Shown one piece after another: positions 51,613-60,460 of a stretch of 64,000 bases of DNA (its first letter is position 1; each line of letters starts with the position of its first letter). Below the pieces are notes generated by a model. It was given only the letters and a program-made list of their open reading frames with translations, did not search any database and was not told where the DNA came from. Position numbers and translations under genes: made by a program. Source of the DNA: Haloarchaeobius amylolyticus (GTDB lineage Archaea > Halobacteriota > Halobacteria > Halobacteriales > Natrialbaceae); the NCBI RefSeq assembly GCF_026616195.1, contig NZ_JANHDH010000001.1, positions 1,426,001-1,490,000 of the forward strand. Direction: 5' to 3'.

Positions 51613-53361
51613 TCACGAGAACAGCCCGTCCGCCTCCTCGGCGTCGGGGACGGTCTCCTCGGCGCGCCACTTCGCCTTGGCCGACGCGGACATGACGTAC
51701 ACCTGCGTCGCCGCGAGGACGACGAACAGCAGGAACCCGCCGGGGGCGCTGCCAGCGACCCCGATGGTCACGCGGAACGCGTCCAGTCCCAGCAGTTGCT
51801 CGAACGTGTTCCCGACCAGCAGCACCGAGAAGTACCCGAAGAACGCCGTCGCCCACCACATCGCGAAGATGCGCGGCCAGCCGGGCTGGGTGTGCTCGGG
51901 GAGTCGTCGCGTGTTGATGAGCAGCGTGAGCGCGGTGTAGGGCCACATCATCGCGCCGGACATCGCGGCCGCCGTCAACAGCAGGCCGAAGGGCTGCTCG
52001 ATGGGGATGGGCAGGGTGAGGATGAGGATGCCCCAGCCCGCGAACGCGGTGAGCAGGTACCAGAAGATGCGCGGGAGGCTCCAGCCGCGCTCGCGGCCGA
52101 CGGCCTCGTAGATGACGTCCGCACTGTTCCGGACGACCGATTCGACGATGGCGTACTCGGTGGTGAACAGCGCGAGGAAGAGCACGCCGTACAGCAACGC
52201 CCCGGCCAGCGGCGAGAGGTCCGGCGCGACGCCTGTGAGCCACATCTCCACGCCGCCGGGGTCGGTCGCGGTGACGTAGGTCGCCGCGATGGCCATCATC
52301 GCCGTCGCGGTCACGAAGACGCCGAGCACGAACGTCACGAGGTGTTCCAGCTGGGCGAGTCGCCACCAGCCACGCCAGCGTCGCATGTTCTCGACCGTCG
52401 CCTCGAATGAGAAGCCGTCGCGGTGGACGATCTCGGGTTCGTCGCCGACGATGGGGTTCAGGACCCGGCCCTGGTAGCGGCCCATGCCGTAGCCCTTCTC
52501 GCGGATCCACAGCGACTGCGAGAGGTTGAGATATCCTCCCGCGCCCGCGTACGCGAGCCCGCCGAGGAACACCGCCACGTCCTCGTCGCCGGGCAGGGTC
52601 CCGATGCTCGCCGCCCCGACCGGGATGTTCGCCAGCTCGGCCGGGTCGCCGACCAGCACGAACAGGGCGATGGCACAGAGCGCCGAGGAGGCGACGAGGA
52701 CCGCCGTGACGCGCTCGACCACGTTGTACATCAGCGGTGTGAGCTGGTAGGAGGCCCAGATGAGCAACATCAACAGGATGCCGTAGGCCTTCCAGCCGAG
52801 GAACTGGTAGCCAAGCACCGTGAACGTCGATTCGATGCCGAGCCCCGTCGCGCCGACCTTCGCGGCCGTCGCGGCCCACCCCGGCCAGCCGAAGCTCACG
52901 AAGCCGAGTACCAGAAAGAGCACGGGCCAGGCGCGGTGGACGCGCTCGAACGCCCGGAAGATGCTCTCGCCGGTCGCGAGCGTCCAGCGCTGGATCTCCG
53001 TGTTGATGACGAAGTGCGTCAGCACGCCGACCCAGAACGCCCAGTAGACGCTCCAGCCGTTCTGGGCGACCAGCAGCGGCCAGAAGATGGTCTCGCCGCT
53101 GCCGAGGGAGGCGCCGAGCATGATGGCGCTCGGGCCGAGAACGTGACTCAGTTTCGGGACGCGGGGGAGGTCGACCTCCCGGTAGGCGTCCCCGTTCCCG
53201 CGGTCGGGGTGTTCCTCGTCCTCGGCGGCGAGCTCGAGGTTGTCGTAGGCGGTCGGGGCGTACGCCGAGGTCCGGTACTCGCGCCCCTCCTCGGCCGAGG
53301 CGTACACCTCCGGCTCCGTCTCGGCGTCGTCGACCTGCTCGTGCTCGCGTTCTATCGCCAT
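51613..53361 (-). CDS. Nramp-related transporter lacking the metal-site motifs
   Basis: 582 residues. An acidic cytoplasmic N-terminus of about 65 residues precedes 11-12 membrane segments with APC/LeuT-type order. The first segment reads LGPSAIMLGASLGSGETIFW: where Nramp metal carriers have DPGN this has GSGE, and no MPH motif is visible in the sixth segment. So classical Mn/Fe transport is doubtful; it belongs to a broader Nramp-like branch of unknown substrate. Promoter-proximal gene of a three-gene operon. Confidence 0.8.
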   Translation of the reverse strand: MAIEREHEQVDDAETEPEVYASAEEGREYRTSAYAPTAYDNLELAAEDEEHPDRGNGDAYREVDLPRVPKLSHVLGPSAIMLGASLGSGETIFWPLLVAQNGWSVYWAFWVGVLTHFVINTEIQRWTLATGESIFRAFERVHRAWPVLFLVLGFVSFGWPGWAATAAKVGATGLGIESTFTVLGYQFLGWKAYGILLMLLIWASYQLTPLMYNVVERVTAVLVASSALCAIALFVLVGDPAELANIPVGAASIGTLPGDEDVAVFLGGLAYAGAGGYLNLSQSLWIREKGYGMGRYQGRVLNPIVGDEPEIVHRDGFSFEATVENMRRWRGWWRLAQLEHLVTFVLGVFVTATAMMAIAATYVTATDPGGVEMWLTGVAPDLSPLAGALLYGVLFLALFTTEYAIVESVVRNSADVIYEAVGRERGWSLPRIFWYLLTAFAGWGILILTLPIPIEQPFGLLLTAAAMSGAMMWPYTALTLLINTRRLPEHTQPGWPRIFAMWWATAFFGYFSVLLVGNTFEQLLGLDAFRVTIGVAGSAPGGFLLFVVLAATQVYVMSASAKAKWRAEETVPDAEEADGLFS

Positions 53362-53498
53362 GTATCAGATACCCACTCTGTCCTGTGCCCCCACCGGCAC
53401 CGGATAGCTGCTACCACGTGTCGTGTCTACCCAGTAGAGTGGATGCCGGCGGTTTATATCTATCCGTCACTGCCGGAGAGAGCCACGCCTCGGGCTGC

Positions 53499-54134
53499 CT
53501 ATCCGCCGAGGAAGTGCCAGATGTGCCCGCGCTCTTCGGGCGGGTCCACACCCGGGAGCTGTTTGAGCGCGGGCTGGATGGCGTTCCACCAGCCGTCGGC
53601 GGTCTGGAACTCCGCCGGGTGCTCGGGGAAGACGTCCTGCAGGAAGTCGCCCTTCTTCGCGCTCGGGTTCTCCGTGAGGTAGTCGTACGCCGCCAGGACG
53701 GCCTCGCGCCGGGCCGTCGCGGTGCTGCCGGTCCCGGGGATGTCGACCTCGGTGATCGCCTGGCGGACCGCCGGAGGATACGCCGCCAGCTCGTCGTCGG
53801 AGACCGGTGTGGCCCCCTCGGAGAACGAGTCGTCGTGTCGCGCGTCTGTGATCGGGTCGTCGACCGCCTCGACCGGGAGCGGTCGCCACCAGACCCGGCC
53901 CCGGGCCCCCACCTTCCGCGTCTCCAGGTCGCCGCGCTCGACGAGGTCGTTGAGCTTGTTGTGGACCGTCCGGCGCGAGCAGTCCAGCTCCTCGAGCACG
54001 TCGCTCGCGGTGAGTGGGCGCGCCCGGTCCTCCTGTCGCTCGAACACGGCGAGTGCGGCCTCGAGTGGGATGCGGTCGGCGAACTGACCGTCGTCGTCCC
54101 GGTCGCGCTCGCGCGCGCCACCCTCGGTTGCCAT
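53499..54134 (-). CDS. Winged-helix regulator next to the amino-acid ABC operon
   Basis: 211 residues. Winged HTH (about 20-80): LEAALAVFERQEDRARPLTA, VLEELDCSRRTVHNKLNDLV, ERGDLETRKVGARGRVWW. The C-terminal 130 residues are helical (AVRQAITEVDIPGTGSTATA, AVLAAYDYLTENPSAKKGDF, HPAEFQTADGWWNAIQPALK). Not assigned to a named family. It is divergent from livK-like genes across a 420-base region full of TGTGAA-type repeats, so it probably regulates that operon. Confidence 0.78.
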   Translation of the reverse strand: MATEGGARERDRDDDGQFADRIPLEAALAVFERQEDRARPLTASDVLEELDCSRRTVHNKLNDLVERGDLETRKVGARGRVWWRPLPVEAVDDPITDARHDDSFSEGATPVSDDELAAYPPAVRQAITEVDIPGTGSTATARREAVLAAYDYLTENPSAKKGDFLQDVFPEHPAEFQTADGWWNAIQPALKQLPGVDPPEERGHIWHFLGG

Positions 54135-54157
54135 GGACTACCATGTTAGCTACCCCC

Positions 54158-54164
54158 GTATAAG
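54158..54164 (-). promoter_or_regulatory. TATA box of the winged-helix gene
   Basis: CTTATAC on the minus strand, 27 bases before ATG 54134; the first operator-like repeat lies about 10 bases further out. Confidence 0.5.
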
Positions 54165-54174
54165 CCTTTACACA

Positions 54175-54353
54175 CGAGTGAACTCCGGGTGCAGTCGTGT
54201 GAATCGGTCGCTTCACACGTGCGAACACGGTTCGTGGTACCACCTCACACGTAAATACTGCCGCGTTTTCGTCGCGTTCGCGTCGGTGATTTCCGGCAAA
54301 ATCACCGGACGTAGCCGATTCATTCGTGTGAATCGAAGATTCAGTCGTCTGAA
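54175..54353. promoter_or_regulatory. Array of CGTGTGAA-type sites between regulator and ABC operon
   Basis: In a 420-base gene-free region. Forward copies: CGAGTGAA (54175), CGTGTGAA (54196), CGTGTGAA (54325) and CGTCTGAA (54346); reverse copies: TTCACACG (54212) and CTCACACG (54244). The forward ones come in two pairs, each exactly 21 bp apart (two helical turns), and 54196/54212 form a perfect 8-bp inverted repeat with an 8-base spacer. This is the pattern of a cooperative operator, likely bound by the adjacent winged-helix protein. 54354-54520 shows only AT-rich sequence. Confidence 0.55.
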
Positions 54354-54526
54354 CCACCGCTCGGACGGGGTCGGCCCGCGTGCGATGGAGTATAGCAATG
54401 GTCACAGAACCGATTGAAACAGGGTACAACAGGCCGCAAAAGCCCTCTTCAGACCCTCAAAACAGCAGAAATGGACGTTTCTATATGCCCTTAAACAATA
54501 ATATCGCTTACTACTTGGGAAATCTA

Positions 54527-54533
54527 TTTATAC
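54527..54533 (+). promoter_or_regulatory. TATA box of the ABC transporter operon
   Basis: TTTATAC centred 25-26 bases before ATG 54555, in a strongly AT-rich run; leaderless start of the operon. Confidence 0.6.
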
Positions 54534-54554
54534 CTCTATTCGCATGCTTGTTCC

Positions 54555-55880
54555 ATGCCAGAACACGGCAAGAACAGTGGTAGCACGGTTCACAGGCGGC
54601 GGTACCTGCAGGCACTCGGCACGGGGGCAGTCGCGGCGTTCGCCGGCTGCGCAGACACCAGCGATCCGGACACCAGCGGCGGTGGCGGTGGTGGCGGCAA
54701 CGGCAACAACGGCGGCACGCAGGGTGGTACGCAGTCCAGCGGCGAGGACATGTCGTTCAAGGTGGGTGTGATCACCTCGCAGTCCGGCTCGTACTCCTTC
54801 CTCGGCAAGGGTGAGGTCCAGGGCGCCAAGCTCGCGAAGGCCGACCTCGAAGAGGAGTACGGCGTCGACATCGAGCTCGTCACCGCGGACACCGAGACCG
54901 ACCCAGGGACCGGTCTCGAACGCATGAAGCGGCTCGTCAACGAGGACCAGGTCGACTTCACGCTCGGGGGCGTCTCCTCGTCGGTCGCCATCAAGATGGG
55001 GAACTGGGCCTCCGACAACGGCGTGGCCTACATGGCGGCCGGGTCGCACTCCGACGCGACCACGGGTGGGAAGTGCGCCGCCAACATGTTCCGACCGACG
55101 TGTTCGAACTCCATGCTGGCGAACGCGCTCGGCACCCAGATGGCGGACTACGCCGACTCGTGGTTCGTCATGTTCGCCGACTACACCTGGGGCCAGACCG
55201 GTGCGAAGGCCATCAAGGGCGCGCTGAAGGCCAACGGGGCGGAGATCAAGGGCGAGGTCGGCACGCCGTTCCCCTCGCAGGACTACACGCAGTACCTCAA
55301 CGAGGCGGCGAACTCCGGCGCCGACGGCCTCGCGGTCGTCATCGCTGGCACCGACCAGCGCATCGTCACCAAGCAGTTCCTCAACAAGGGCCTCGACCAG
55401 GACATGAAGATGGCCGGGCCGCTGTTCGAGGAGTCCGTCTTCTGGGGCATCGGCAAGGAGGCCGCCTCGGCGGCCGGCCTGTGGGCGACGCCGTGGGCCG
55501 CCTCCTCGCCCGCGACCGACCTCGGCGAGAGCGTGAAACAGCGCGTCGCCAGCGAGTTCGGCGCCTCGCCGTTCTCCCGGCACTTCATGGGCTACACCTC
55601 GATGGACCAGCTCACCCGGGCCGCCATCCGCGCCGGCTCGAAGGACGCCGCCGACATCCGCGGCGAACTCGAGGGCCACGAACTCGAACACAAGCTCAAG
55701 CAGGGGAAGATGTACTTCCGCGCCGACGACCACCAGCTCATCCAGCCGGTGTCGACCGTCGAGGCGAAGGCGCAGTCGAACATGCAGGACGACCCCTACA
55801 AGAGCTGGTTCGAACACACCAGCAAGACGGCCGGCGACGAGGTCGCCCGCGACCCGAGCGAGACGGGCTGCAGCCTGTAA
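54555..55880 (+). CDS. Branched-chain amino acid/amide ABC substrate-binding lipoprotein
   Basis: 441 residues, LivK-type periplasmic binding fold. Signal HRRRYLQALGTGAVAAFAGC: twin-arginine plus lipobox, so Tat-exported and lipid-anchored; a Gly-rich flexible stalk (residues 38-60) follows. Family segments: FKVGVITSQSGSYSFLGKGE, DIELVTADTETDPGTGLERM, DFTLGGVSSSVAIKMGNWAS, ADYTWGQTGAKAIKGALKAN, PFPSQDYTQYLNEA. HAAT-family relatives carry branched-chain amino acids, amides or urea; specificity unknown. First of five genes. Confidence 0.92.
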   Translation: MPEHGKNSGSTVHRRRYLQALGTGAVAAFAGCADTSDPDTSGGGGGGGNGNNGGTQGGTQSSGEDMSFKVGVITSQSGSYSFLGKGEVQGAKLAKADLEEEYGVDIELVTADTETDPGTGLERMKRLVNEDQVDFTLGGVSSSVAIKMGNWASDNGVAYMAAGSHSDATTGGKCAANMFRPTCSNSMLANALGTQMADYADSWFVMFADYTWGQTGAKAIKGALKANGAEIKGEVGTPFPSQDYTQYLNEAANSGADGLAVVIAGTDQRIVTKQFLNKGLDQDMKMAGPLFEESVFWGIGKEAASAAGLWATPWAASSPATDLGESVKQRVASEFGASPFSRHFMGYTSMDQLTRAAIRAGSKDAADIRGELEGHELEHKLKQGKMYFRADDHQLIQPVSTVEAKAQSNMQDDPYKSWFEHTSKTAGDEVARDPSETGCSL

Positions 55881-55928
55881 CGTCGAGGCACCACCCGCAA
55901 CCACACTATCTTCAACGAGTACGCAGGA

Positions 55929-56993
55929 ATGACCGAAACACCACAATCAGGTGCCGTCGAACGCCTCAGGGAGGAGGCAGCCGCCTCGCCCCGGCTCGCC
56001 GCGACAGCGGCCGTGCTGGCGGTCCTCCTCGGAATCGCGTTCGTGACCAACCCCGGCCTGTTCGTCGACCAGGCCATCAGCGGCCTCGTCTACGGGATGA
56101 TCCTCATCCTCATCGCGCTGGGGCTGTCGCTCATCCTCGGGCTGATGAACGTCGTGAACTTCGCCCACGGGGCGCTGTTCATGCTCGGGGCCTACCTCGC
56201 CTACCAGCTCGTCGCCATGATGAACCTCCCGTTCTTCGCGGCGCTGGTCATCGCCCCACTGCTGGTCGGCCTCGTCGGGGCGGCCATCGAGCTGCTCGCG
56301 CTTCGCCGACTCTACGGGCAGGAACCCATCGTCGGCCTGCTGGCGACGTTCGGGCTGACGCTGATGCTGCAGGAGTGGATCCGCTACCAGTGGGGCTCGA
56401 CCCCCCTGTCGTTCGACATCCCGGCGTGGCTGTCGACGACCACCAACCTCGGCGTCACGAGCGTCAGCACGTTCCGGCTGTTCACGGTGGCGGTCTCGGC
56501 GGTCGCCATCGCGTTCGTCTACTACCTCGTGACGAACACCGACTTCGGACTGACCGTCCGGGCCGGCGTGCAGGACGCCGAGATGACCGAGATCCTCGGC
56601 GCGAACCTGCCCATCCGCTTCACCGCGACGTTCGTCCTCGGCGCCGGCATCGCCGGCCTCGGGGGCGTGCTGCGGGGCGCGGAGGTCGGCCTCCAGCCCG
56701 ACATGGGCATCTCGTTCATCATCATGACGTTCATCGTCGTGGTGGTGGGCGGCGTCGGCTCCATCTTCGGGAGCGTCGTCGCCGGGCTGCTCATCGGCTG
56801 GGCCATCTACCTCACCAAGCCCGTCCTCAAGGGACTGAGTGAGGTGACCCACCCGCTCGTCGGGGCGGCCGGGCTCGGGCCCGAGTGGCTCGTCATCCCG
56901 TCCATCGGCGGGCTCGTCCCGTTCCTCGTGATGATCGTCGTGTTGCTCGCCAGACCCCGCGGCCTGTTCGGCACGGAGGGGTTCCTCGAATGA
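55929..56993 (+). CDS. livH: ABC permease, LivH type
   Basis: 354 residues, eight or more membrane segments. Opens the pore with LivM. Typical NFAHGALFMLGAYLAY and, near the C-terminus, the EAA-like loop AGVQDAEMTEILGANLPIRF that docks on LivG/LivF, then GGLGSIFGSVVAGLLIG-like VGGVGSIFGSVVAGLLIGW. An N-terminal extension of 30 residues precedes the first segment. Overlaps livM by ATGA. Confidence 0.92.
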   Translation: MTETPQSGAVERLREEAAASPRLAATAAVLAVLLGIAFVTNPGLFVDQAISGLVYGMILILIALGLSLILGLMNVVNFAHGALFMLGAYLAYQLVAMMNLPFFAALVIAPLLVGLVGAAIELLALRRLYGQEPIVGLLATFGLTLMLQEWIRYQWGSTPLSFDIPAWLSTTTNLGVTSVSTFRLFTVAVSAVAIAFVYYLVTNTDFGLTVRAGVQDAEMTEILGANLPIRFTATFVLGAGIAGLGGVLRGAEVGLQPDMGISFIIMTFIVVVVGGVGSIFGSVVAGLLIGWAIYLTKPVLKGLSEVTHPLVGAAGLGPEWLVIPSIGGLVPFLVMIVVLLARPRGLFGTEGFLE

Positions 56994-58129
56994 GCGACGA
57001 CACCCCCGACCTCGCCGGCGACGGCGAGGGCTACGGCACGGGCCTCGGCGAGATGACCGGCAAGGACCTCCTCTGGGAGTTCCGCGTCCCGCTCGCGCTC
57101 GTCGCGCTGGTGTTCGTCCTCCGGCCCGTCGTCGCCCACGAGTGGGTGCTCGGCTACGACAACATCGCGACGACCATCCTCATCTGGATGATCTTCGTCG
57201 CCGGGTTCAACCTGCTGCTCGGGTTCACCGGCGTGCTCTCGTTCGGGCACGCCATGTTCCTCGGCATCGGGATGTACTCGGCGGCCATCGGCCTCTCGAA
57301 GTTCGGCCTCCCGTGGTTCCTCGGGACCGCCATCGGGCTGGCCGCGACCGGTGCCGTCGCCTTCGGCATCGGGACGGTCATCGCCGAGAAGGGCGAGATA
57401 TACTTCGCGATGCTCACCATCGCGTTCGGGGAGGCGTTCTACTACGTCGTCAACCAGAACCCGGGCGGGCTCACCGAGGGCTCGGACGGCATCTCGAGCA
57501 ACACGCTGCCGGCGTGGATCCTCACCGACCGGGGCGACAAGTTCGTCTCGTTCGTCGGCCTGCCCGACTTCGACTGGTACGTCCTCGTCTCGGCGTTCTT
57601 CCTCGTGGCGACCATCGCGCTGTGGCAGCTGCTTCGTTCGCCGTTCGGCCGGACGCTCCGGGCGGTCCGCGAGAACGAGGAACTCGCCCGCGCCATGGGC
57701 ATCGACACGACCCGGTACAAGGTGTACGCGTTCACCATCTCGGCGCTGTTCGCCTCGCTGGCGGGCTCGCTGCTCGAGATCAACGACCAGGGCGCGGTGC
57801 TGGAGACGTTCCACTGGACGACCTCCGGCGACGCCGTCCTGATGTCGGTCCTCGGCGGGATGAACTACTTCGCCGGGCCGTTCGCCGGCGTGTTCGTCTG
57901 GCTGGGGAGCGAGGACTACCTGACCGACTTCGAGTTGCTCCACCTCCCCCTCTCGGAGTTCGCGCTCGTCAGCGTGAACGTCGAACCGTACATGGAGCAC
58001 TGGAAGTTCCTGCTCGGCCTGCTGTTCGTGCTCATCATCCTCTCCTCGCCCCGCGAGGGGCTGTGGGGTGGCCTGAAGGGCGCGGGCGGCCGTCTCGCGA
58101 GCCGGCTCACCGGAGGTGACACCGAATGA
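56990..58129 (+). CDS. livM: ABC permease, LivM type
   Basis: 379 residues, about ten membrane segments. Contains LLLGFTGVLSFGHAMFLGIG, AEKGEIYFAMLTIAFGEAFY and the coupling loop ENEELARAMGIDTTRYKVYA. Partner of LivH. Four-base overlaps with livH and livG; ATG 56990. Confidence 0.92.
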   Translation: MSDDTPDLAGDGEGYGTGLGEMTGKDLLWEFRVPLALVALVFVLRPVVAHEWVLGYDNIATTILIWMIFVAGFNLLLGFTGVLSFGHAMFLGIGMYSAAIGLSKFGLPWFLGTAIGLAATGAVAFGIGTVIAEKGEIYFAMLTIAFGEAFYYVVNQNPGGLTEGSDGISSNTLPAWILTDRGDKFVSFVGLPDFDWYVLVSAFFLVATIALWQLLRSPFGRTLRAVRENEELARAMGIDTTRYKVYAFTISALFASLAGSLLEINDQGAVLETFHWTTSGDAVLMSVLGGMNYFAGPFAGVFVWLGSEDYLTDFELLHLPLSEFALVSVNVEPYMEHWKFLLGLLFVLIILSSPREGLWGGLKGAGGRLASRLTGGDTE

Positions 58130-58935
58130 GCACAGAATCCGATTCCACGACCGACGCGACCGCCGAATCGCCCGAGACCATCGCCCTGCGGACCGAAGCG
58201 CTGACGAAGGCGTTCGGGGAGCTGTACGCCAACGAGGACGTCTCGCTGGCCATCCCCGAGGGCGAGTTGCGCGCCATCATCGGCCCGAACGGGGCCGGGA
58301 AGACGACCTTCTTCAACCAGGTCATGGGCGTGCTCGAACCCACCAGCGGGTCGGTGGAACTCTACGGTGAGGACATCACGGGCCTCCCGGAGCACCGCCG
58401 CGCCCACGTCGGCATGGCCCGGTCGTTCCAGTCGAACCAGCTGTTCACGGACGCGACCGTGCTGGAGAACGTCCGCATCGTCGTCCAGACGGCCGAGGCG
58501 GGCGAGTTCAGCCTCGACCTGCTCGGCCGCGGGCAGTCGGTCGGTCGGAGGCGGGCCGTCTCGCTGTTGCGCCGGCTCGGCCTCGACCACGTCGCCGAGA
58601 CCAAGGCGAAGAACCTGAGCCACGGCGACCAGCGCCTGCTCGGCATGGCGATGGCGCTGGCGACCGACCCCGACGTGTTGCTACTGGACGAGCCGACCTC
58701 GGGCATGAGCCCGAGCGCGACGACCGAGACGGCCGAACTCATCCGGAACGTCCACGAGGAGTTCGACCTGACGATGCTGCTCATCGAGCACGACATGGAC
58801 GTCGTCCTCTCCATCAGCGACAGGGTCACCGTGTTGAACCGCGGCGAGGAACTCGCGACCGGGACGCCCGCGGAGATCCAGGCGAACCAGGCCGTCCAGG
58901 ACGCCTACCTCGGCGGCGTCCGGGAGGAACTATGA
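58126..58935 (+). CDS. livG: ABC ATPase, LivG type
   Basis: 269 residues. Walker A GPNGAGKTTFFN, Q-loop ARSFQSNQLF, signature LSHGDQRLLGMAMAL (the usual LSxGxQR with His), Walker B VLLLDEPTSGMSP, switch His in LLIEHDMDVVL. The insert between Q-loop and signature has the LivG length. Overlaps livM and livF. Confidence 0.93.
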   Translation: MSTESDSTTDATAESPETIALRTEALTKAFGELYANEDVSLAIPEGELRAIIGPNGAGKTTFFNQVMGVLEPTSGSVELYGEDITGLPEHRRAHVGMARSFQSNQLFTDATVLENVRIVVQTAEAGEFSLDLLGRGQSVGRRRAVSLLRRLGLDHVAETKAKNLSHGDQRLLGMAMALATDPDVLLLDEPTSGMSPSATTETAELIRNVHEEFDLTMLLIEHDMDVVLSISDRVTVLNRGEELATGTPAEIQANQAVQDAYLGGVREEL

Positions 58936-59696
58936 GCGCGGACACGCCCGCCGACCCCATCGACGCGACCGAGCGCCGGCCCGGCGAGGACCCACTGCTC
59001 AGCATCGACTCGCTGGAGGCCGGCTACGAGACCGGCCAGGTCCTCTTCGGCGTCGACATGGAGGTGTACGACGGCGAACGCGTCTCGCTGCTCGGCCGGA
59101 ACGGCGCCGGGAAGACCACCACGATGCGGTCGGTCATCGGGACCGAGGTGCCCGAGGTCCGGTCGGGGTCCATCCGGTTCGCCGGCGAGGACCTCGTCGG
59201 GAAGGCCCCCTACGAGGTGGCCGCGACCGGCGTCAGCCTCGTGCCGGAGGACCGCCGGTGCTTCCCGGCGCTCAGCGTCGAGGAGAACATCCAGATGGCC
59301 ATCAACCACGCGCCGAACCCGCGCGGCCGCGAGGAGATACTGGACTCCTTCCCGGAGCTGGACGACATGCGGACGAAACACGCCCGGAACATGAGCGGGG
59401 GCGAACAGCAGATGCTCGCCATCGCCCGGGCGCTCGCGTCGAACCCACAGATGATGCTGCTCGACGAACCGTCGGAGGGGCTCGCACCCTACATCGTCCG
59501 GCGCATCGAGGACATCATCCAGCGCATCAACGAGGAGGAGGGCATCACCGTCCTCTTCGTCGAACAGAACGTCGGGATGGCGATGGCGGTCGCGGACCGC
59601 CACTACATCCTGGACGAGGGCCACATCGTCGAGGAGGTGACGACCGAGGCGCTGCGCGAGGACGAGGAGCTCCGCCAGCGCTACCTCGGGGTCTGA
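58932..59696 (+). CDS. livF: ABC ATPase, LivF type
   Basis: 254 residues. Walker A GRNGAGKTTTMRS, Q-loop VPEDRRCFPALSVEEN, signature MSGGEQQMLAIARAL, Walker B MMLLDEPSEGLAP, switch in LFVEQNVGMAM. LivF-specific ASNPQ.. and EGLAPYIV are present. Pairs with LivG. Last gene of the operon; no extra terminator hairpin is obvious. Confidence 0.93.
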   Translation: MSADTPADPIDATERRPGEDPLLSIDSLEAGYETGQVLFGVDMEVYDGERVSLLGRNGAGKTTTMRSVIGTEVPEVRSGSIRFAGEDLVGKAPYEVAATGVSLVPEDRRCFPALSVEENIQMAINHAPNPRGREEILDSFPELDDMRTKHARNMSGGEQQMLAIARALASNPQMMLLDEPSEGLAPYIVRRIEDIIQRINEEEGITVLFVEQNVGMAMAVADRHYILDEGHIVEEVTTEALREDEELRQRYLGV

Positions 59697-59929
59697 CCCG
59701 CGCGGCCCGCTTCCCGTCATCCCATCACCCGGTTCCACACTCTTTCTGTCCACCCGTCGTGTCCGACCGAGCAGTATTGTACGCCTGTCACGTTCCCAGT
59801 GACACTTTTACTGCTCTGCGTGGTAGACATGTGTGGACGCACAGCACACGCTCCATGGTGACCCAGTGCGTCCATCCCCTTCGCACCGCGAACCGTGAGT
59901 TTCACGCCTGCCCAGCCGTAGGGTCGTGT

Positions 59930-60151
59930 ATGGGAGAACAATCGACGACCGCCACCGACCGCGACGAGACGGTGCTCGCCGGGCTGATGGTCGCCTCCGG
60001 CGTCATCTTCCCCGGTATCCTGAAGTACATGCTGACCGCGGCCGGCTACTCGTTCCTGGGGACGGTCGCCTGGGCCTGTGGTTTCGGCGGCGTCGCACTC
60101 GCGTTCTGGTTCCGGTTCATCCGCCCCCTCGATCTCACCGGGCCGGAGTAG
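59930..60151 (+). CDS. 73-residue membrane protein, unknown function
   Basis: Two hydrophobic segments (about 18-36 and 42-61, GTVAWACGFGGVALAFWFRF) after a polar, acidic N-terminus. Short haloarchaeal membrane protein; no recognised family. ATG 59930. The 233 bases before it hold an inverted repeat GTCAC-GTTCCCA-GTGAC (about 59789-59805) and a CACTTTTACTG box near 59803-59813, otherwise nothing. Confidence 0.6.
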   Translation: MGEQSTTATDRDETVLAGLMVASGVIFPGILKYMLTAAGYSFLGTVAWACGFGGVALAFWFRFIRPLDLTGPE

Positions 60152-60200
60152 GCACGATTCGTTAGCATTAAGGCCGCTTCGTGGGGAGTTCCTACCAAGG

Positions 60201-60455
60201 ATGACCGCGCTCCCACTCCAGATCATCGACAACTTCTTGCTCCAGTACAACGTCGGGCAGGCGCTCCTGGCAGCGTTCATTCTCTCCATCGTCGCGGCGC
60301 TCCCGCTCAAGTCGGCCAAGGTTATCGGCATCAACATCGTCCTGTTCGGTGCCATCTTCGTGCTGACGCCCGCGAGTATGGCACCGGTCGAGTTCACGTT
60401 CCTCGGCCTCGGCCTGCTCATCCTCGGCCCGATGGTACTGGTCAGCTCCCGGTAG
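60201..60455 (+). CDS. 84-residue membrane protein, unknown function
   Basis: Two to three hydrophobic segments: GQALLAAFILSIVAALPL (19-36), IGINIVLFGAIFVLTP and FLGLGLLILGPMVLV. Compact, almost no soluble part. A TTAGCATTAA box lies about 35 bases before ATG 60201. No recognised family; convergent with the siroheme decarboxylase gene 5 bases away. Confidence 0.6.
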   Translation: MTALPLQIIDNFLLQYNVGQALLAAFILSIVAALPLKSAKVIGINIVLFGAIFVLTPASMAPVEFTFLGLGLLILGPMVLVSSR

Positions 60456-60460
60456 AACCG

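Noticed and set aside
54175-54353. CRISPR-like repeats
   Set aside because: Repeats are only 8 bases, occur in both orientations and lack uniform spacers; they fit operator sites.
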